The translations under genes and the position numbers were made by a program. The notes beneath the pieces were generated by a model, which was not told the origin of the DNA, made no database searches, and saw only the letters and a program-made list of their open reading frames with translations. Shown one piece after another: positions 1 through 9,552 of a stretch of 64,000 bases of DNA; positions within the stretch are counted from its first letter, which is position 1, and each line of letters begins with the position of its first letter. The DNA lies in assembly GCA_947504035.1 (NCBI GenBank), contig CANNGA010000001.1, forward strand, positions 1 through 64,000, written 5' to 3'. Origin of the DNA: an uncultured Flavobacteriaceae bacterium. GTDB lineage: Bacteria > Bacteroidota > Bacteroidia > Flavobacteriales > Flavobacteriaceae.

Positions 1-366
1 GGCAAGAGTGAGTCCCTCCTAATAGGGCGGGATTAAGGGAGGTGTTTTTGGATACTGAATCAAGAGATAACCTTTGACACACCCCTATACTCCCTTTTAA
101 TAGAGGGGACTTTGGATTTAACTTAGATTGTGATTTTTTTAGTTTTCTTGTCATTATTAGGGCAAGAGTGAGTCCCTCCTAATAAGGAGGGATTAAGGGA
201 GGTGTTTTTGGATACTGAATCAAGAGATAACCTTTGACACACCCCTATATTCCCTCTTAATCGAGGGGACTTTGGATTTAGTTTAGATTGTGATTTTTTT
301 AGTTTTCTTGCCATTAATAGGGCAAGAGTGAGTCCCTCCTAATAAGGCGAGATTAAGGGAGGTGTT
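1..366. repeat. 160-bp tandem repeat, 2.3 copies
   Basis: Copies begin at 1, 161 and 321 with the same GGCAAGAGTGAGTCCCTCCT start; the third diverges after about 366. Each copy holds two short palindromes, CCCTCCT-AATA-AGGAGGG (perfect in copy 2) and a CCCTCTTAAT-GAGGGG type. No reading frame looks coding. This resembles intergenic palindromic repeats common between flavobacterial genes. The stretch 367-559 holds nothing I recognise. Confidence 0.85.
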
Positions 367-559
367 CAGTGATTAAATAAAGAATTGTTTTTGATAGACC
401 TCTATATCCCGCTTTTTGTTGGAGCTTCAGAACTAGCTGTATGGACAATTATTTGCTTTACAAAGCTTGATTTTTGTTATTAGAGTCGTAAAGACATGTG
501 TGTCGTCTTGCTGTATATTTACTTCAATCTAGCTTTTGCAACTATTTTTTAAGGAAAGA

Positions 560-1558
560 CTAATCCAATTTGTCTGTTAAGCGTCGAAACACTTTTTTAG
601 GGTTTTTATTTTCGTAAAGCACATCGTAAACGGCAGATATAATAGGAAGCTGCGATTTGCAATTCTCATCACTTAAAAGGTGGGCGCTTTTTGTAGCGTA
701 ATAGCCTTCTGCAACCATATTCATTTCCATCTGTGCAGATTTTACCGTGTAGCCTTTACCTATCATATTACCGAACATGCGGTTTCTAGAAAAAACGGAA
801 TAGCCTGTAACGAGTAGATCACCTAGATACGCAGAGTTGTTAATATTACGTTTTGTTTTATGCATTTTTTTAATGAAATGTTTCATTTCTCTAATAGAAT
901 TGCTCATTAAAACACTTTGAAAATTATCGCCGTAACCCAAACCGTGTGCGATACCCGCAGCTATAGCATAAATATTTTTTAGCATGACGGCATATTCAAT
1001 GCCTATCACATCGTCACTCACCTTGGTTTTAATGTAGTGGCTCGATAGATTTTTGGCTATATTTTCTGCTTTCGTAGTGTCTGAACACGAAATCGTTAAA
1101 TACGATAAACGCTCTAAGGCTACCTCTTCGGCATGACAGGGGCCAGCAATAACGGCAATATTATCGTCTGGAACACGGTGCGCCTTATGGAAATGTTCGC
1201 CTACCAATAAGCCCGTTTCAGGAATGATACCTTTAACCGCAGAAACAATAATTTTTTGAGATATGTCTACGTTAAGCTTTTCCAGTTCACTATGAATGAA
1301 GGCCGACGGAATTACAAAAATTAAAACGTCTGCCCTGCTAGCAACCTCATTAATATCATTACTAAGTTGTAGTTGTTCCAAATGAAATTCTACAGAGCTT
1401 AGGTAATTAGGATTGTGCTGTTCCTTTAGGAGATGTTCTTTGGTATAGACACTTCTCATATACCAACCTATTTCATCTAAGTTTTCAGAAAGCATTTTTA
1501 CGATAGCTGTAGCCCAGCTGCCTGCTCCAAAAACGGCGTATTTTAAAGGTTTACTCAT
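560..1558 (-). CDS. gpsA: NAD(P)H-dependent glycerol-3-phosphate dehydrogenase
   Basis: Cytosolic enzyme that reduces dihydroxyacetone phosphate to sn-glycerol 3-phosphate for phospholipid synthesis. The N-terminus carries the Rossmann motif VFGAGSWATA, the middle has AGPCHAEEV, and the C-terminal helical half has the GDNFQS and MVAEGYYATKSA segments typical of GpsA. About 332 residues, the usual family length. I start at the ATG giving MSKPLKYAVFGAG rather than the ATG four codons upstream, because family members begin directly before the nucleotide-binding strand. Stands alone, divergent from the next gene. Identification is firm, exact start less so. Confidence 0.93.
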   Translation of the reverse strand: MSKPLKYAVFGAGSWATAIVKMLSENLDEIGWYMRSVYTKEHLLKEQHNPNYLSSVEFHLEQLQLSNDINEVASRADVLIFVIPSAFIHSELEKLNVDISQKIIVSAVKGIIPETGLLVGEHFHKAHRVPDDNIAVIAGPCHAEEVALERLSYLTISCSDTTKAENIAKNLSSHYIKTKVSDDVIGIEYAVMLKNIYAIAAGIAHGLGYGDNFQSVLMSNSIREMKHFIKKMHKTKRNINNSAYLGDLLVTGYSVFSRNRMFGNMIGKGYTVKSAQMEMNMVAEGYYATKSAHLLSDENCKSQLPIISAVYDVLYENKNPKKVFRRLTDKLD

Positions 1559-1688
1559 AAAAAAACACATTCTATTATGGCGTCAAAAGTACATAAAATA
1601 TGGAAAACGGCATCTTAAATCTAAGCTTAAGGTATTTTTTGGCATGCCTTTTGAAATTATCACCATGAAACTTTTAAAACAAATGATT

Positions 1689-2645
1689 ATGAAGACGATA
1701 AAATTACTATTAAGTATGAGCGTAGTAGCCTTGCTACTTACCTCTTGTTATGCAGAGGTACTTGTAGATGATATTGAAACGGTTGAGGTTGTTGAAGTGG
1801 TAGAAGTGGTAGAAGTCGTTGATGTAGCGCCCGTAAGTTTAAATCGATTGTTAAACACACATGAGTTGTGGTATGTAGATATTAACCAAACTCTTGGTTT
1901 TGGTGAAATCCCTTTTTTACAAAAAGCATTTACCATTTCTTTTATAGAAGGTACGTTGTATGCAAATACTAATTTGGTAGGACTGGGAAGCTTAGGCGAT
2001 GGTTTTGGTATAGATGTAGCAGCATATGAAACTGTAGGGATGGTATTGGATGTAAGACATGATATCGATGGGTTAACTCGATTTGAGGTTTTTCAAGTCG
2101 ATGGAAATACACTAGAACTGTATAACAGGGCTACAGATACCTCTTATTTTTTGGAAGGCTACCAACGCAGTACTTTTGATTATGATTTTGTGTTCTACGA
2201 TAACATACATTACTTTCTACAGGAGTACGATGCTTGGGAAAAAACATTTACGAGCGAAATAGGAGTGTTGAATGAATTTGATAATGAGAATTTTTTACAA
2301 TTTTTAGCAGGTGGAGATGCCGATTCATTTAGAAGTTCACAGTCTTTAAATGCCAATAGAATTGTGTGGAATTTTACAGGACTATACGGTATAGGTGACA
2401 TTGAAGGCGTGTTGGATTTAAAAACTTTAACATTAGATTATGATTTCTTCAACAATGAATTTTTTGAATTGAGCGTTATAAATGACCATACAATAGAATT
2501 GTTTCACCCTACATCGGAAACGCTATATAGATTTGAAGGTAGAGGTAATATTCAATTCTTAAAGAAAGACACGACAAAAGCTAAAAACGCTAGCGCTAAA
2601 ACGCGCACGTTTAGACATAAAAGAAAAGACAATCCTAGAGCCTAG
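1689..2645 (+). CDS. hypothetical lipoprotein with VEV repeat
   Basis: Not recognised. The protein has a lysine-led signal peptide ending in a lipobox (VALLLTSC), so it is expected to be an envelope lipoprotein. Right after the cysteine comes an acidic V-E-V-V repeat, then about 250 residues with alternating strand-like segments and many aromatic residues, possibly two related beta-rich halves (each has a LYNRATDTSYFLEGY / LFHPTSETLYRFEG-type strand). The C-terminus is basic (KDTTKAKNASAKTRTFRHKRK). ATGs also occur at 1644, 1665 and 1683; 1689 gives the shortest standard signal peptide. Ends at a bidirectional terminator shared with the next, convergent gene. Confidence 0.72.
   Translation: MKTIKLLLSMSVVALLLTSCYAEVLVDDIETVEVVEVVEVVEVVDVAPVSLNRLLNTHELWYVDINQTLGFGEIPFLQKAFTISFIEGTLYANTNLVGLGSLGDGFGIDVAAYETVGMVLDVRHDIDGLTRFEVFQVDGNTLELYNRATDTSYFLEGYQRSTFDYDFVFYDNIHYFLQEYDAWEKTFTSEIGVLNEFDNENFLQFLAGGDADSFRSSQSLNANRIVWNFTGLYGIGDIEGVLDLKTLTLDYDFFNNEFFELSVINDHTIELFHPTSETLYRFEGRGNIQFLKKDTTKAKNASAKTRTFRHKRKDNPRA
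1782..1826 (+). repeat. In-frame 9-bp repeat encoding V-E-V units
   Basis: About five imperfect copies of GTTGAAGTG lie in frame just after the lipobox cysteine and encode a VEVVEVVEVV tract. A whole-codon unit keeps the frame when copy number changes, so this linker could vary in length between strains. Confidence 0.8.
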
Positions 2646-2683
2646 TCTTTAGGACTTACAAATTTTGGTTGGTTATTTAGTTT

Positions 2684-2720
2684 GAAAACCGCTTAGTACA
2701 ATTGGTGCTAAGCGGTTTTC
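2684..2720. terminator. Bidirectional intrinsic terminator
   Basis: A perfect 13-bp stem, GAAAACCGCTTAG with CTAAGCGGTTTTC, closed by an 11-nt loop, lies between two convergent genes. The A/T ends of the stem can supply U-tracts in both directions. Confidence 0.88.
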
Positions 2721-2771
2721 TTTGTGGAGTTATTAGGGAGGTAAAAGATGTGTTTTATACTAGCAACGGCA

Positions 2772-5700
2772 TTAGTTCATCCATTTGTTTAAAGTATTAA
2801 ATAACTCTTCTTTTATAATTGGTTTTGATAAAAAGTCTACGGCACCTTTATTGAAGCATTTCTTTTTTTCGTCGGGCATCACGTAAGCCGTTTGCATTAT
2901 TATTTTGGCATCTGGATTTATGGATAAAATTTTGTCTAGGGCATCAATACCATTCATTTCTGGCATTCTAATGTCTAATAAAACAATGTCTATATTGGGG
3001 TTGCAGCGGTAGGTTTTAATCGCTTCTTTTCCGTTTTTGGCAAAAATAAGTTTGGCACCGCTGTTTTTAAGTACGATTTGAAATAGCAGTTGTATTAAGG
3101 TATCGTCTTCTGCTATTAATATGGTTTTGTTTTTTAAGAATAAGGTGCTACGTTCTAAAACAGGAGGCTGTTCTTTTTTTTGGAAGTGCAGTTGCTTTAG
3201 TGGTATTGTAAACTCAAACAGAGTGCCTTTGTGAAGTGAAGATTCAAGACGAATGTCTCCACCTAATAATTCTAGGATGCCTTTACAAATGGCGAGACCT
3301 AAGCCTGTACCCCCGTATTTAGCGTTGTTTTCATAGTTGATCTGTCTAAAACGTTCAAATATTTCATTTTGCTTGTCTTTTCTAATACCTATACCTTCAT
3401 CTTTTACAAAGAATTTTAGATGGTCATCTACAGCGTTAAAACCAAAGGCGATGGTGCCTTTTTCAGAGAATTTCAAGGCATTGTTGAGAAGGTTGGAAAT
3501 TACTTGCTGCAAACGCTGCGGGTCGGTAACGGTAACTAAGTTTTCATAAGCTTTGGGTATATGTGTTACAATGTTAATATGGTTTTTCTTTTTTTCTTTT
3601 TTGAGTTCATTAAATGTAAGCTCTAGGTTTTGTATCAGTTTAGAAACATGACATTCTTTGTAGCAAATTTTTATTTCATTAGATTCTATTTTGGCAATGT
3701 CTATAATATCATCAATGAGGTTGAGTAATTGTTTAGAATTTCCATCTATAATTTCTAAATACTTTAAACGGTCTTTGGCGGATAGCTTATCATTTTTTAG
3801 CAATTCAGAAAAGCCCAAAACACCATTCATAGGGGTTCTAATTTCGTGACTCATGTTTGCCAGAAAATAATTTTTATGGTTGTTGGCATCTTCGGCAGCT
3901 TTTTTAGCTTTAAGAAGTTCTTCTTGATCAATTTTGCGTTGCGTAATGTCTTGGGCAGCACCTCTTAAGGCAACAATAACACCGTCTTGATCCTTAACAG
4001 CTTCTCCTCTTGCCCATAGCCAGCCGACAGCACCATTTTTTTTAATCATTTTTAATTCTAATTCGTAGGAAACTCCTGTACGTTTTGTGTTTTCCACGGT
4101 TTTAGATAAAATGTCCCAACTTTCTTTACAAAATAATTGTTTGTGTTTGGTATAGTCTGGAGGCGGTAGTGTAGGGTCTAAATCATAAATTTTATAAAGT
4201 TCTAAAGACCAGTTCACTTTATTGGTGGCTAGATCTAAATACCAACTGCCTACTTTAGTGATTTGCTGTATCTTTCTTAGTTCTGATTCGCTTTTAGTAA
4301 GGGCCCTTTTTTTATTGATAAATGCTGTAATATCTGCAAATGTCGCTGCGAATTCATCTTTGTTAGGTGAAAATAGATGTACTTGGTAATGCTTGCCTTC
4401 TGGCGTGGTATAATTTTCGATATACTGTTCTTTTCCACTGGTAGCGGTTTCGCCAAAGGTGTCTATCCAAGTGCTAGGATCATCTTTAATATAAGGGAGG
4501 ATGTCCATGAGTCTATGATTTATTAATTCTTTTTTTGAGAGTCCTATAATTTTTTCAAAAGTGGGGTTGGCATCAATATACGTCCAGTCTACAGGAATGC
4601 CTTTTTTATTTTTTATAATTTTGGCATGTACGAAGCCTTCATTAAGGTGTTCAAATAAATTACGATATCTTATGTCTGTTATGGTTAATTCTTTTTCTAC
4701 TTTTTTTAGGTTATTTATATTGTAAAAAGTAATTACAATGCCATCTATAGCACCATTGGCAGTGATGAAAGCACTGGTGCGTTTTAAGTAAAAATTGGCA
4801 TCTTTATCTTGAACTTGTTTTTCTGAAGTAACGCGTTGCTTTAATACTAATTTAGAATCTTCAATAATAGAGATTCTAGTGGCTTCATTAAAATTAGAGG
4901 TAAAGCTAGATAAAGGGCGGCCTAAATCGGTTTCATGCAAGTTGAAAACTTCTTTTAAGGCGGGTGTGAATTTACGAATGCGCAAATCGGTATCTAAAAA
5001 TAAGGTCGCTATAGCGGTATTGTCTAAAAGATTAGAGACATCGTTACTTAAGTTAACGAGCGCTTTGTTTTTTTCTTGCATTTCAGAGTTTACGGTATAA
5101 AGCTCTTCGTTTACAGACTGCAATTCTTCGTTAGACGCCATGAGTTCTTCATTAGAAGATTGCAATTCTTCGTTGCTGCTTTCTAATTCTTCTATTGCAT
5201 TTTGAAGTTCTGTTTTAACGATTTTTAATTCGTGTTCCAAATCGCCCAAACGTTGGCTGGACACTTCTTCGATGTTTATGTTTTTAATGACAATAGGGGC
5301 TGTTTTTGAAAAGACTTTATCATCGCTAAATTCAATTAAAAAACAGTTCTCAAAACCACTTTCGGCGTCGGGTTTATGAAAGGTGAGATCGAAATTAGAA
5401 TGACCACTAGGTGTTTTATTTACGATACCTTTAATGATGATATCTTTCTGCTCACTTTTTAAACGACGTAAGCCACTTCTAACTATAGTTGCTACTTCTG
5501 TATTTAACATTTTAAGTAGATTGTTTTCGAAGACCCCTTCTTGATGCATTAATCGTTTTCCGGCATTGCCTTTAATAAAAAGAATGTTGAAGTCTTTGTC
5601 TATGAAAATAGAAGATGGGCTGTGTTTTTTACTCAAATATTTATGGTAAACAGCTTCTGGGTCATTATTCAATCTCGAAGGTTTAATAATGGTGTGTTCT

Positions 5701-7190
5701 GACGTGTTTCTGTAGCTAAGCGCCTTAATACGTTCTTTTGGGTTGTTTTGTGAGGGCATGTATTTAGCGGTAGCTGTATTTTGATAAATTTTCCATTTCA
5801 TATCAATAACTTTAAAATAAGCTGCTGCTGCGCCTAAAGCTTCGCTATTTCCTAAAAATAGATATGAGGATTGGTTGAGGGCAAATTGAAAGTTTAGAAG
5901 TACTTTTTCTTGAGAGCTACTGTCTAAATAAATAAGCAGATTTCTACAGGTGATGAGGTCCATTTTTATGAAAGGAGGATCTTTTATAAGATTATGACTT
6001 GAGAATACAATTTTTTCTCTTAAACGTTTTATAATCTGTATTTTATCTCCAGTTTTTATAAAGTAATGGTCTAAATACTGTTTTTCAATTTCATTAATAA
6101 TGTTGATGTTATAACGGCCTAGACTTGCTATGGATAAACCTCTAGGATCTACGTCTGTAGCGAAAATTTTGAAATCGAGATTGAGCTTGTGTGAGTGGAT
6201 ATAGGCGTCTATCAGGATGGCTATAGAATAGACTTCTTCTCCTGTAGAACAACCCGCTACCCAAACTCTAACGGTGTCATGTGAAGCTTTAGCCTTGCAA
6301 ATGTTTGGGATAACGTTGGTTTGTATGCTGCGAAAGGCATCTGTATCTCTAAAAAAGCGCGTTACACCAATTAAAAAATCGTCTTTTAAAGCTTTTTTCT
6401 CATCGTCGCTGCCAGATAGGAATGTGGCATAATCGAATACGTGTTCAATATTATTAATATGCATTCGTTTTTCTAAGCGACGTAAGAGTGTGCTTTTTTT
6501 ATAGGTTCTAAAATCTATTCCAGAAAATTTATAAATACTAGTGAGTACAGCGGTAATGACAGCAGCATCAGTGGTGTTATCCTGTAATTCATTTGGCACA
6601 ACGAGTTGTTTGCCTATGGGTTTTTTATGTAATACAGCGGCAATACCTTCGGGATCTAGAATATAGTCTATGGTATGAGTTAGAATCGCGGCGTTAGGCA
6701 TGCCATTAAACTCGGCCGTTTTTGGATCTTGTACCAGTGTCATGCCTCCATGTTCTTTAATGGTACGAATTCCTCTAGATCCATCAGAACCTGTGCCAGA
6801 CAGAATAATGCCAATAGCACGGGATTTGTACACTTCGCCTAACGTATGAAAAAAGATGTCGACAGGTAAATTTAGGTTGTTCTTAGGTGGCTTGTCTAAG
6901 AGTGCTAATGTATTGTTTTTAATCTCTAAATTTTTGTTCTTATGATTTAGGTATATGGTATTGGGTACCATACGTTGCTTGTCTTTTGCTGTGTGTATGG
7001 GCATTTTGGTATGCTTACGTAGCAGCTCGGGCATGAGGCTTCTAAAATCTGGGGAAAGGTGTTGAATAATTATAAACACCATACCTGTATCGTCGGGCAG
7101 ATGATCAAAAAAGGATTGTATAGCATGTAATCCACCAGCAGATGCGCCAATACCAACAACAATCAAGTTGGAATTTTTATTAGAGGTCAT
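2772..7190 (-). CDS. CheB-CheR-PAS hybrid histidine kinase with receiver
   Basis: A 1472-residue multidomain signalling protein. An N-terminal CheB methylesterase domain has the catalytic set Ser17 (GIGASAGG), His44 (IIQHLSP) and Asp136 (SGTGSDGS). A CheR-type methyltransferase follows (about 205-470; VWVAGCSTGEE, ITCRNLLIYLD). A glutamate-rich coiled coil (EELQSSNEELMASNEEL) near 660-730 leads into about three PAS domains, a HisKA domain with the phosphoacceptor in MSHEIRTPMNG, an HATPase_c domain (GGTGLGLAICKG) and a C-terminal receiver with phosphoacceptor in LLDIRMPEMNG. No chemoreceptor or transmembrane segment is present, so it is probably a cytosolic sensor of unknown signal. Start is MTSNKNSN; a monocistronic gene. 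Confidence 0.93.
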   Translation of the reverse strand: MTSNKNSNLIVVGIGASAGGLHAIQSFFDHLPDDTGMVFIIIQHLSPDFRSLMPELLRKHTKMPIHTAKDKQRMVPNTIYLNHKNKNLEIKNNTLALLDKPPKNNLNLPVDIFFHTLGEVYKSRAIGIILSGTGSDGSRGIRTIKEHGGMTLVQDPKTAEFNGMPNAAILTHTIDYILDPEGIAAVLHKKPIGKQLVVPNELQDNTTDAAVITAVLTSIYKFSGIDFRTYKKSTLLRRLEKRMHINNIEHVFDYATFLSGSDDEKKALKDDFLIGVTRFFRDTDAFRSIQTNVIPNICKAKASHDTVRVWVAGCSTGEEVYSIAILIDAYIHSHKLNLDFKIFATDVDPRGLSIASLGRYNINIINEIEKQYLDHYFIKTGDKIQIIKRLREKIVFSSHNLIKDPPFIKMDLITCRNLLIYLDSSSQEKVLLNFQFALNQSSYLFLGNSEALGAAAAYFKVIDMKWKIYQNTATAKYMPSQNNPKERIKALSYRNTSEHTIIKPSRLNNDPEAVYHKYLSKKHSPSSIFIDKDFNILFIKGNAGKRLMHQEGVFENNLLKMLNTEVATIVRSGLRRLKSEQKDIIIKGIVNKTPSGHSNFDLTFHKPDAESGFENCFLIEFSDDKVFSKTAPIVIKNINIEEVSSQRLGDLEHELKIVKTELQNAIEELESSNEELQSSNEELMASNEELQSVNEELYTVNSEMQEKNKALVNLSNDVSNLLDNTAIATLFLDTDLRIRKFTPALKEVFNLHETDLGRPLSSFTSNFNEATRISIIEDSKLVLKQRVTSEKQVQDKDANFYLKRTSAFITANGAIDGIVITFYNINNLKKVEKELTITDIRYRNLFEHLNEGFVHAKIIKNKKGIPVDWTYIDANPTFEKIIGLSKKELINHRLMDILPYIKDDPSTWIDTFGETATSGKEQYIENYTTPEGKHYQVHLFSPNKDEFAATFADITAFINKKRALTKSESELRKIQQITKVGSWYLDLATNKVNWSLELYKIYDLDPTLPPPDYTKHKQLFCKESWDILSKTVENTKRTGVSYELELKMIKKNGAVGWLWARGEAVKDQDGVIVALRGAAQDITQRKIDQEELLKAKKAAEDANNHKNYFLANMSHEIRTPMNGVLGFSELLKNDKLSAKDRLKYLEIIDGNSKQLLNLIDDIIDIAKIESNEIKICYKECHVSKLIQNLELTFNELKKEKKKNHINIVTHIPKAYENLVTVTDPQRLQQVISNLLNNALKFSEKGTIAFGFNAVDDHLKFFVKDEGIGIRKDKQNEIFERFRQINYENNAKYGGTGLGLAICKGILELLGGDIRLESSLHKGTLFEFTIPLKQLHFQKKEQPPVLERSTLFLKNKTILIAEDDTLIQLLFQIVLKNSGAKLIFAKNGKEAIKTYRCNPNIDIVLLDIRMPEMNGIDALDKILSINPDAKIIMQTAYVMPDEKKKCFNKGAVDFLSKPIIKEELFNTLNKWMN

Positions 7191-7334
7191 AATCTTTTGT
7201 TAGGGATCTCTAAAATAATGAAAATTCTTACCTTTTTTGCTTTTTACGCAATAAAAAGACGGAAAAAGCTATTTTTTTATGCGAAATTTACATTAAATCG
7301 ATGTTTTTTGTGTAAAAGATCAGTTTTATACCCA

Positions 7335-7913
7335 TTAGGTATAGAAATTCATATCGTCAATATAGCTCCAAACAGCTTCTGGAAGCATGGGTTTTATGTT
7401 TTTACCCTCTTTTATAGCCTGTCTGATGTGTGTTGATGATAATTGCATGACCGGGGCATCTACGGGATGAATTTTGTCATGAGCATCAAATTGTGTTGCA
7501 GGAGCCTGGTTAGAAATTCTTGGGTACACGTAGATGTGGTGGTGTTCTAAGATGAGCTCATAGTTTTTCCATTTATGAAAACTCTTAAGATTATCTTCTC
7601 CCATAATAAGAGCGAAGTCATGCTTAGGGTATTTTTCTTGTAAATGCGCAAGCGTATGTACTGTATAATTGGGTTGAGGCAGTTTAAACTCAATGGCACT
7701 GGGCCTTAATTTGCTATAGTCCTCTGTTGCCAGACGTACCATTTCTAAACGCTCGTAATTGTCCAACAGGCTGCTTTTTTTCTTAAAGGGATTATGAGGC
7801 GTAACTACAAACCAGATTTCGTCTAAATCGCTGTGTTCTGCGATATGATTTGCAATAATAAGATGCCCAATATGGATGGGATTAAAAGAGCCAAAATACA
7901 AGCCAATATGCAT
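7335..7913 (-). CDS. nadD: Nicotinate-nucleotide adenylyltransferase
   Basis: Transfers AMP from ATP to nicotinate mononucleotide in NAD synthesis. The cytidylyltransferase-type nucleotide-binding motif is seen at the N-terminus (FGSFNPIHIGHL) and the second conserved motif near the C-terminus (SSTHIRQAIKEGK). At 192 residues it matches bacterial NadD. It lies 9 bp after gmk in the yicC-gmk-nadD order usual in Flavobacteriia, so it is probably the last gene of that operon. Confidence 0.95.
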   Translation of the reverse strand: MHIGLYFGSFNPIHIGHLIIANHIAEHSDLDEIWFVVTPHNPFKKKSSLLDNYERLEMVRLATEDYSKLRPSAIEFKLPQPNYTVHTLAHLQEKYPKHDFALIMGEDNLKSFHKWKNYELILEHHHIYVYPRISNQAPATQFDAHDKIHPVDAPVMQLSSTHIRQAIKEGKNIKPMLPEAVWSYIDDMNFYT

Positions 7914-7922
7914 ACCTAAACG

Positions 7923-8510
7923 TTATTGTTTTATAAAATCACTTACTTTTTGTTCGGCTTCTTTTAAGGCGCTTTCCAAATCGTCATTAATAACTATAGT
8001 GTCAAATAAAGGCGCTGTAGCCAATTCTGCCGAAGCTTTAGCTACACGCATGTTTATCTTGTCTTCGCTTTCTGTTTTACGTTTTTTTAGTCTTATTTTT
8101 AAAGCATCGACACTAGGTGGCTTTACAAAAAGAGCCAAAGTTTCGTCTGGAAATTTTCTTTTAATGCGAAGACCGCCAGAAACATCAATATCAAAAATTA
8201 CGTTTTTTCCAGTAGCCCAGATGCGTTCTACTTCAGTTTTTAGAGTGCCATAAAAATTATCGCGATACACTTCTTCCCATTCTAAAAATGCATCTGCCTT
8301 AATCTTAGTTTTAAAGGCATCGGCAGATAAAAAATAATAATCTTTACCATCTATTTCATCGCCTCTTTTGGCTCTAGAGGTCGCCGATATTGAGAATTCT
8401 AAATTGAGATGTTCAAGGCCTAAAAGATGTCTTACTATGGTTGTTTTTCCCGACCCCGAAGGTGCCGAAAATACAATAAGCTTGCCTTTTTTTGATGTTG
8501 TAGTGTCCAA
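7923..8510 (-). CDS. gmk: Guanylate kinase
   Basis: Phosphorylates GMP to GDP in the cytosol. Sequence shows the P-loop SAPSGSGKTT near residue 15, the GMP-binding TSRAKRGDEIDGKDYYFLS segment and the IDVSGGLRIK region. The length of 195 residues is standard. Encoded between yicC (40 bp upstream) and nadD. Confidence 0.96.
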   Translation of the reverse strand: MDTTTSKKGKLIVFSAPSGSGKTTIVRHLLGLEHLNLEFSISATSRAKRGDEIDGKDYYFLSADAFKTKIKADAFLEWEEVYRDNFYGTLKTEVERIWATGKNVIFDIDVSGGLRIKRKFPDETLALFVKPPSVDALKIRLKKRKTESEDKINMRVAKASAELATAPLFDTIVINDDLESALKEAEQKVSDFIKQ

Positions 8511-8550
8511 ATGCGCTGTGTTTAACGGTTATAAAATTTTAAATGGGGGC

Positions 8551-9408
8551 TTATAGCACGTTTAGAAGTTGTTCCTTAATTTTCTCCAACTCATCTTTCA
8601 TTTGCACGACAAGCTGCTGCATAGGCGCATAATTACTTTTAGATCCAATGGTATTAATTTCTCGTCCCATTTCCTGACTTATAAATCCTAATTTTTTTCC
8701 ATTAGAATCTTTAGAGTTTATAGAGGTTGTAAAATAGTTTAAATGGTTTTCTAAACGTACTTTCTCTTCGGTGATGTCAAATTTTTCGATGTAATAGACC
8801 AGCTCTTGTTCAAAGCGATTTTCATCATATTTTTCTCTAAGCTCTTCTACGCCTTTTTTAAGGCGTTCTCTCACACCGTCCACACGTTCGGGGTCTATTT
8901 TAATAATGGCTTCAAGTAGTGTTCTAATGCTTTCCACACGTTCATTAAAATCGATTTCAAGGACTTTACCTTCATCTAAACGGTGAATCATTAAAGCCTC
9001 TGTCGCGTTTTGTATTTCAGCTTCTATAGCTTTCCATTCATCATCATTAATCTCTTCTCTAACGGTGTTTAAAGCATCAGGGAAGCGCACTGCCATTTTT
9101 AAAAGCTCTAAGTCTTCTGCTGGAACTACAGTTCGTAATTGCGCCATATATTGTTGAACAACAGGTGCGTTTATTTGTGTAGATGTATCTTCTGCTGTAG
9201 TCTCTACATAAATAGAAAAATCTACTTTACCACGTACCAGTTTACTCGCTAAAAGTTTTCTTATTGTAAGTTCCTTTTCTCTATAAATAGAAGGCATTCT
9301 AGCGTTTAAATCTAAATTCTTGCTATTTAGAGATTTAAGTTCAATAGTGATTTTTTTGGTAGGTAATTGTAAAACAGATTTCCCATAACCTGTCATTGAA
9401 TAAATCAT
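8551..9408 (-). CDS. yicC: YicC family endoribonuclease-like protein
   Basis: Starts with the family signature MIYSMTGYGKS and ends with the conserved MGREINTIGSKSN..MQQLVVQMKDELEKIKEQLLNV block of the DUF1732 domain. E. coli YicC is reported to act in RNA turnover; the role here is inferred from family membership only. I choose the ATG at 9408 because homologues begin with MI.SMTGYG; the ATG 24 bp upstream adds an atypical leader. First gene of the yicC-gmk-nadD cluster. Confidence 0.92.
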   Translation of the reverse strand: MIYSMTGYGKSVLQLPTKKITIELKSLNSKNLDLNARMPSIYREKELTIRKLLASKLVRGKVDFSIYVETTAEDTSTQINAPVVQQYMAQLRTVVPAEDLELLKMAVRFPDALNTVREEINDDEWKAIEAEIQNATEALMIHRLDEGKVLEIDFNERVESIRTLLEAIIKIDPERVDGVRERLKKGVEELREKYDENRFEQELVYYIEKFDITEEKVRLENHLNYFTTSINSKDSNGKKLGFISQEMGREINTIGSKSNYAPMQQLVVQMKDELEKIKEQLLNVL

Positions 9409-9552
9409 AAATTCTGAAATTAAGTTATGCAAAGGTAATTATTAAGTATAGATTACGATAATAATGATGTAAAAAGCGTGTTTATATACTAATAAATGGT
9501 TTATAAACGAATTAATAGATACATTTGATACCTAAAATTTTGAAGTTGAGTT

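Noticed and set aside
1-366. CRISPR-like array
   Set aside because: The unit is a 160-bp tandem repeat in which spacer and repeat are equally conserved; there are no variable spacers and no cas genes.
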